From assembly GCA_001773255.1 (NCBI GenBank), contig MEWF01000019.1, positions 14,283 to 31,130 on the forward strand: a stretch of 16,848 nt of DNA. The letters are read 5' to 3'. Below, piece by piece: positions 13,946 to 16,848 of the stretch. Positions within the stretch are counted from its first letter, which is position 1; each line of letters starts with the position of its first letter. Source of the DNA: a candidate division WWE3 bacterium RIFOXYC2_FULL_42_13. Its GTDB lineage: Bacteria > Patescibacteriota > WWE3 > UBA101185 > UBA10185. The notes below the pieces were generated by a model. That model ran no database searches. It had not been told where the DNA came from and worked only from the letters and a program-made list of their open reading frames with translations. A program made the translations under genes and the position numbers.

Positions 13946-14656
13946 TTAAGCCTTTACGATCCAAGCATTATTAATTTCACCTTCATAATCAACGGTTCCG
14001 ACTTTCTGAAAGTTGTTCTTAATTAAAGCACTTTCAGACGCAATATTTTGAAGATCTGTATACCCTGTTATAAAAAGTGGCCTTGGTTCAATTTTTAGAT
14101 TTTCGGAAAGCACGCTTTCCATCTGTTTTAATTTTATAAGCGATTGTTTAAGGCCACTACTTGCAATACCATAATTAGTAACTGTGTCTAAATTATCCCT
14201 ATCTTTAATAAAACGACTGTACTTAGGCCATTCATTGAATAACTTACAGTAGCTGGTTTCCAGAATAAGAGCGTTTTCTGGTATACCCAGCTCTTTTCTT
14301 TTTTCTTTAGTTAAAATCTCATCAGGATAAAATTGAATCCATCCAAGGGCTTCATTTCTTTCATCGACAATTGCCCACACTGCTCTGTGATCCTCAACAA
14401 CCGACTCGTCAGTTCTAATAAGAGAGTCCAGGTCTTCGTTACTTAAGACCTCCGGAGGTAACATCCACTTTAAAACTTCAGGGTGTCTATCCATGTCTTT
14501 GTATCTCTGGGTATCCTCAGATCTAATGGGATTAAACCGTCTTATACCGTATGGTTCTTCTGGTGATGATTTCCATGGAGGATCTAAAAGATTACTTGAT
14601 TCTATCGCTTGAGTTGCTAAGTCCTGTGTTTCCTGATGTAACTCACCAAATTTCAT
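13946..14656 (-). CDS. GNAT-like acetyltransferase family protein
   Basis: A 236-residue soluble protein. The N-terminal segment YGIRRFNPIRSEDTQRYKDMDRHPEVLKWM is like the start of RimJ/RimL-type GNAT proteins, followed by WAIVDERNEALGWIQFYP, the hairpin that usually precedes the acetyl-CoA strand. The C-terminal part (PLFITGYTDLQNIASESALIKNNFQKVG) has the usual GNAT pattern of a neighbour-swap helix and a late strand. The acetyl-CoA loop (Q/RxxGxG/A) is not clear; the nearest candidate is NYGIASSGLKQSLIKL. The gene starts 17 bases after the 3' end of tRNA-Val on the same strand and has no separate promoter or Shine-Dalgarno that I can see, so it is probably cotranscribed with the tRNA. Substrate is unknown. 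Confidence 0.55.
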   Translation of the reverse strand: MKFGELHQETQDLATQAIESSNLLDPPWKSSPEEPYGIRRFNPIRSEDTQRYKDMDRHPEVLKWMLPPEVLSNEDLDSLIRTDESVVEDHRAVWAIVDERNEALGWIQFYPDEILTKEKRKELGIPENALILETSYCKLFNEWPKYSRFIKDRDNLDTVTNYGIASSGLKQSLIKLKQMESVLSENLKIEPRPLFITGYTDLQNIASESALIKNNFQKVGTVDYEGEINNAWIVKA

Positions 14657-14673
14657 GTCTAAATACTAACATA

Positions 14674-14749
14674 TGGTGGGCCCGCCTGGGATCGAACCAG
14701 GGACCTCTCGGATGTGAACCGAGCGCTCTAACCACTGAGCCACGGACCC
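14674..14749 (-). tRNA. tRNA-Val (anticodon CAC)
   Basis: A 76-base cloverleaf with encoded CCA. The acceptor arms GGGTCCG/CGGGCCC pair (one T-G), the D arm is GCTC/GAGC, the anticodon stem is CTCGG/CCGAG with loop TTCACAT giving CAC for codon GTG, and the T arm is CCTGG-TTCGATC-CCAGG. The discriminator base is A. Confidence 0.95.
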
Positions 14750-14804
14750 GTGCGCCCCTATTTTACAGCAATTTTCCTTTACGTCCTAGTTATTTGACTG
14801 TTAC

Positions 14805-14813
14805 TGTTATAAA
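14805..14813 (+). promoter_or_regulatory. extended -10 promoter of the signal peptidase gene
   Basis: TGTTATAAA fits an extended -10 element (TG-N-TATAAT type). No clear -35 box is seen. The start point would be near 14820, only a few bases before the ATG at 14822, which suggests a leaderless or almost leaderless mRNA and agrees with the absence of a Shine-Dalgarno. Confidence 0.45.
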
Positions 14814-14821
14814 ATTTCTCT

Positions 14822-15376
14822 ATGGCGCGCAAGTTTAGTATTAAAAATACTTTTATCGACCTTATAGAACTATTACTAATAGGGACAACGGTCTTTCTCC
14901 TCGTCTACATACTCGTGGGCCAGTTCCTTGAGGTATCGGGCAGCTCGATGCACCCATATTTGCTGGACAAGGAACAGATCATTGCGGAAAAATTGTCCAT
15001 AAAATTTGACCCTATCAAACGCGGTGAGGTAATAATATTCTGGCATCCGAAAACTAAGTCCGACCTGCTTATAAAGCGTGTTGTCGGTCTGCCCGGTGAG
15101 ATAATTAAAATACAGAACGGATTTGTATTTATAAACGGCAAAAAACTTGAAGAACCTTACCTGGCAGGTAATATTGTGACAAAAGAAGGAGATATCTTAT
15201 TGGAAGGCGAGGATTACAAAATCGCGGCAGATTACTACATAGTAATGGGGGACAACAGGGCCGAAAGCACGGACTCAAGATATTGGGGACCGATCCAAAA
15301 GGAGACAATTATAGGAAGAGCTCTGGCGGTATTCTATCCGATCGATAATATCAGACTGCTAAATGGTGGAAAATGA
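14822..15376 (+). CDS. lepB: signal peptidase I
   Basis: Cleaves signal peptides from exported proteins at the outer face of the membrane. The protein has 184 residues with a single N-terminal helix (about 12-33), as in Gram-positive-type SipS rather than the two-helix E. coli enzyme. The catalytic serine is in SGSSMHPYL (S42), the lysine in LLIKRVVGLPGE (K85), and the conserved GDNRAESTDSRYWG is at 143-156. Key residues are intact, so it should be active. It is the likely processor of the signal peptide on the Met-rich SHOCT protein. Its stop is 5 bases from the stop of the convergent rpmA gene. Confidence 0.95.
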   Translation: MARKFSIKNTFIDLIELLLIGTTVFLLVYILVGQFLEVSGSSMHPYLLDKEQIIAEKLSIKFDPIKRGEVIIFWHPKTKSDLLIKRVVGLPGEIIKIQNGFVFINGKKLEEPYLAGNIVTKEGDILLEGEDYKIAADYYIVMGDNRAESTDSRYWGPIQKETIIGRALAVFYPIDNIRLLNGGK

Positions 15377-15381
15377 GGTAA

Positions 15382-15642
15382 TCACTCTGATTTTACGACT
15401 TCGATCTTCTTTTTCTTTTTTGTGAGCCACGAAAACTTTACAATTCCGTTTACCTTACTGAAAATCGAAAAATCCTTTGCCATGTCGGTATTTTTACCCG
15501 AAGCGAAAGTTCTCCCACGCTGTCTAATGATTATCCCACCGGCTTTTACCAACGAACCGCCGAATACTTTAACACCAAGCCTTTTGCCTGCTACATTTCC
15601 GCCCTGTCTTGCTTTTGATCCGCCTGCTTTTTTATGCGCCAT
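15382..15642 (-). CDS. rpmA: 50S ribosomal protein L27
   Basis: An 86-residue protein that begins MAHKKAGGSKARQGG and continues with KRLGVKVFGG, VKAGGIIIRQRG and ASGKNTDM, all L27 hallmarks. The N-terminus, which reaches toward the peptidyl-transferase centre, starts directly at AHKKAGGS, so there is no cleaved extension of the Firmicutes type. The C-terminal end is Lys-rich (KKKKK). It lies 3 bases downstream of rplU, and an AAGGAG at the end of rplU about 12 bases before the ATG may serve as its ribosome binding site. Confidence 0.95.
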   Translation of the reverse strand: MAHKKAGGSKARQGGNVAGKRLGVKVFGGSLVKAGGIIIRQRGRTFASGKNTDMAKDFSIFSKVNGIVKFSWLTKKKKKIEVVKSE

Positions 15643-15645
15643 ATA

Positions 15646-16134
15646 TTACTTAGTCTCCTTTTTGGTAACTTTTTTAGGTTTGGTAGTTGTCTTTACAACC
15701 TTCTTCGAAGTTGTTTTAGCGGGTTTTTCAGCTTTTACTTTACTTTTTGTTTCGCTCTTAACAACTTCGGGTTTTGTAGAGGTTTCAGCAACGGTTTTCT
15801 TCTCTTCAGCGGCTTCTTTTCCGCCCATCCCGATCTTTTCTACTAAAAGCTCGGAAAGAGTGTCCCTGTAGCCCCTTACTTTTCTGTATCTGGATTTAGA
15901 TTTAAATCTGGAAACACGAAGTTTCTCGCCTCTTTTTGCCCCCGTTATCTTAAGTGACACGTGAGCACCTTTTACCGTCGGGTCGCCCAAAATAGTCTCT
16001 TTTCCGTCCGAAAAAAGAAGCACTTCGGCGTCTACTTTACCGTTCTGGTTGTCTACAGTCAGGGTGTCCCCTTCGTGTACCTTATATTGGGCTGAGCCTA
16101 TTTTAATTATCGCGTATTTATCCATAGAAAACAT
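15646..16134 (-). CDS. rplU: 50S ribosomal protein L21 with long basic C-terminal tail
   Basis: The first 100 or so residues are L21: YAIIKIGSAQYKVHEGD near the start, then TVKGAHVSLKITGAKRGEKLRVSRFKSKSRYRKVRGYRD. Usual L21 is about 100 residues; here about 60 more follow, rich in Lys, Ala, Thr, Glu and Val, which look disordered. The first ATG is at 16134, but the second (16125) gives a start nearer the family norm, and the proposed -10 box would place the transcript start near 16132, which also favours the second. It is followed directly by rpmA, the common bacterial order. Confidence 0.93.
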   Translation of the reverse strand: MFSMDKYAIIKIGSAQYKVHEGDTLTVDNQNGKVDAEVLLFSDGKETILGDPTVKGAHVSLKITGAKRGEKLRVSRFKSKSRYRKVRGYRDTLSELLVEKIGMGGKEAAEEKKTVAETSTKPEVVKSETKSKVKAEKPAKTTSKKVVKTTTKPKKVTKKETK

Positions 16135-16138
16135 TGGA

Positions 16139-16167
16139 ATACTACACTAATTTCGGAGTTTGGGCAA
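16139..16167 (-). promoter_or_regulatory. possible promoter of rplU-rpmA
   Basis: TTGCCC (16167-16162), a 17-base spacer and TAGTAT (16144-16139), each 4 of 6 consensus. The start point would fall at about 16132, giving a very short leader if translation begins at the second ATG of rplU. Confidence 0.35.
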
Positions 16168-16184
16168 GAATTGTCTTAGCGCCG

Positions 16185-16848
16185 TTATAGTTCCGCCGTA
16201 GTTCCCGCTATAATAAGCAAATCGTATTCTTCTGCTTCGGCCAGGGTATCCTCTACAACAACCTCAGGAAATACCTCTTTCATATCTCCCTGAATAAGAT
16301 CTTTGTACGCCATCTTGTCCTTTTTAAACCTCAAAAGCGAGGCCTGGCGGACTTCGCGGGCAGTGTCTATATCCACAACCTTGTAACCTTTTTCCTCCAA
16401 AAGTGACTTTGTACCCGCAGCTAAACCGTCCACGCCAGATCCGTTCCATACCATTATCTTCAAATCGGCCTTATTAAGCGCCGGAGTCGGCTGTGCGGGT
16501 TGGGGTTCGTTCTGGGAAGTCTGCTCACTCAACACATTCTGATCGCCTGCCGACGCAACCTGGGAATTATCACCTTTGCCTCCTGTATTAAAGAAGAGGA
16601 AGAAGGAAAGAACCCCTGCAATAACGAGTATAGAAGCGGCACCCACGTAAACCAAGCTTTTATTACTCTTTACTACTACCGGCAGGGGCATTAGATTTAG
16701 CAGGTTCATCTGGCTAAAGATTATATCGGGTTCGGTATCCAGCATATAGTTCACGAGCATGTTGACTTTGAACTCCTCTTCAAACTCGTTGCTTATCGGA
16801 GGAAGTCCTATCTCGGAAACCTCAAATCCTTTGACATCAAAATCCTGG
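16185..16848 (-). CDS. membrane protein with C-terminal LytR_C-like domain, partial (cut by right edge)
   Basis: The frame is open to the right edge of the window, so the gene starts outside; the Met at 16760 is probably internal. About 29 further residues precede it, beginning QDFDVKGFEVSEIGLPP. The visible part has a presumably cytoplasmic segment, one helix (about 30 residues after the 16760 Met, SLVYVGAASILVIAGVLSFF), a Ser/Gln/Pro-rich linker, and a C-terminal domain (LKIMVWNGSGVDGLAAG, LLEEKGYKVVDIDTA, then YDLLIIAG) that matches the LytR/CpsA/Psr C-terminal (LytR_C) type, usually on the outer face and linked to the cell wall. No LytR catalytic part is visible. A wall-linked role is inference. 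Confidence 0.75.
   Translation of the reverse strand, partial: QDFDVKGFEVSEIGLPPISNEFEEEFKVNMLVNYMLDTEPDIIFSQMNLLNLMPLPVVVKSNKSLVYVGAASILVIAGVLSFFLFFNTGGKGDNSQVASAGDQNVLSEQTSQNEPQPAQPTPALNKADLKIMVWNGSGVDGLAAGTKSLLEEKGYKVVDIDTAREVRQASLLRFKKDKMAYKDLIQGDMKEVFPEVVVEDTLAEAEEYDLLIIAGTTAEL

Noticed and set aside
14551..14838. Plus-strand open frame across tRNA-Val (product with WARLGSNQGPLGCEPSAL)
   Set aside because: This is the familiar false translation of the complement of a tRNA gene, not a protein.
15231..15246. Palindrome ATTACTA-CA-TAGTAAT resembling the operators
   Set aside because: It encodes the conserved strand before GDNR in signal peptidase I and has 2-base spacing, not 5; no promoter is near.
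15422..15871. Plus-strand open frame antisense to rpmA and rplU
   Set aside because: A shadow of two well-supported ribosomal protein genes; its hydrophobic repeats come from the complement of Lys-rich codons.
16140..16145. TACTAC half-site upstream of rplU
   Set aside because: No matching GTAGTA at 5-base spacing; a single half-site is expected by chance.
1..16848. Alternative genetic code (UGA as Gly) as in some candidate phyla
   Set aside because: Several genes end in TGA at sensible family lengths and at coupled overlaps (ATGA at 91-94 and 9746-9749), and no in-frame TGA interrupts conserved domains.
1..16848. CRISPR array, insertion sequence, integrase or phage genes
   Set aside because: No regularly spaced repeats, transposase or phage-like proteins were seen in any frame.

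Overview
The window looks like a compact bacterial chromosome segment. Genes lie close together or overlap by 4 to 23 bases. Several start codons lack a Shine-Dalgarno sequence, and intergenic gaps are short (the longest gene-free stretch is about 120 bases). UGA is read as an ordinary stop. The combination of a BlaI/M56 pair with a SHOCT-domain membrane protein, a LytR_C-type protein and many short membrane-anchored proteins suggests a member of the candidate phyla radiation (Patescibacteria, perhaps the Microgenomates/Dojkabacteria/Katanobacteria side). This placement is inference; no marker here fixes the phylum.

Left part (1-5150, all minus strand): an apparent stress-response island. From upstream to downstream it encodes a secreted Met/His-rich SHOCT protein, a BlaI/MecI/CopY-type repressor and an M56 (BlaR1-type) membrane metalloprotease whose outer tail carries four cysteines. 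A second transcription unit follows: a small membrane protein ending in Cys, a membrane-anchored protein with three thioredoxin-like CxxC domains, a polytopic Cys/His-rich membrane protein and the start of another small membrane protein cut by the window edge. Both units are preceded by the same dyad (TACTAC-N5-GTAGTA), overlapping the -10 box of the best promoter in one case and lying just upstream of the start codon in the other. I read this as one regulon: the protease senses an envelope signal (thiol, metal or antibiotic), inactivates the repressor, and a set of thiol- and metal-binding envelope proteins is induced.

Middle part (5234-7338, plus strand): tRNA-Thr(CGT); a self-contained small unit with promoter, Shine-Dalgarno, a 73-residue two-helix membrane protein and a strong terminator; then GalU (UDP-glucose synthesis) and a membrane-anchored protein with two Ig-like domains.

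Polysaccharide part (7316-12282): an O-antigen ligase/polymerase-like protein, a Wzx-type flippase and a membrane-anchored clan GH-A glycosidase form a tight minus-strand operon with overlapping genes. Divergent to it is a membrane-anchored GH18-like protein whose active-site motif has Asn in place of the two key Asp residues. With GalU these form a surface-glycan export and trimming group, but no glycosyltransferase is present in the window.

Right part (12272-16848): a PP-loop ATPase-like protein with a CxxCxxC cluster that may be MurL-like, a GNAT-like acetyltransferase directly downstream of tRNA-Val(CAC), signal peptidase I, then the ribosomal genes rpmA (L27) and rplU (L21, with a long Lys/Ala-rich tail) and a membrane protein with a C-terminal LytR_C-like domain that runs off the right edge. 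No insertion sequence, integrase, phage gene or CRISPR array was seen.
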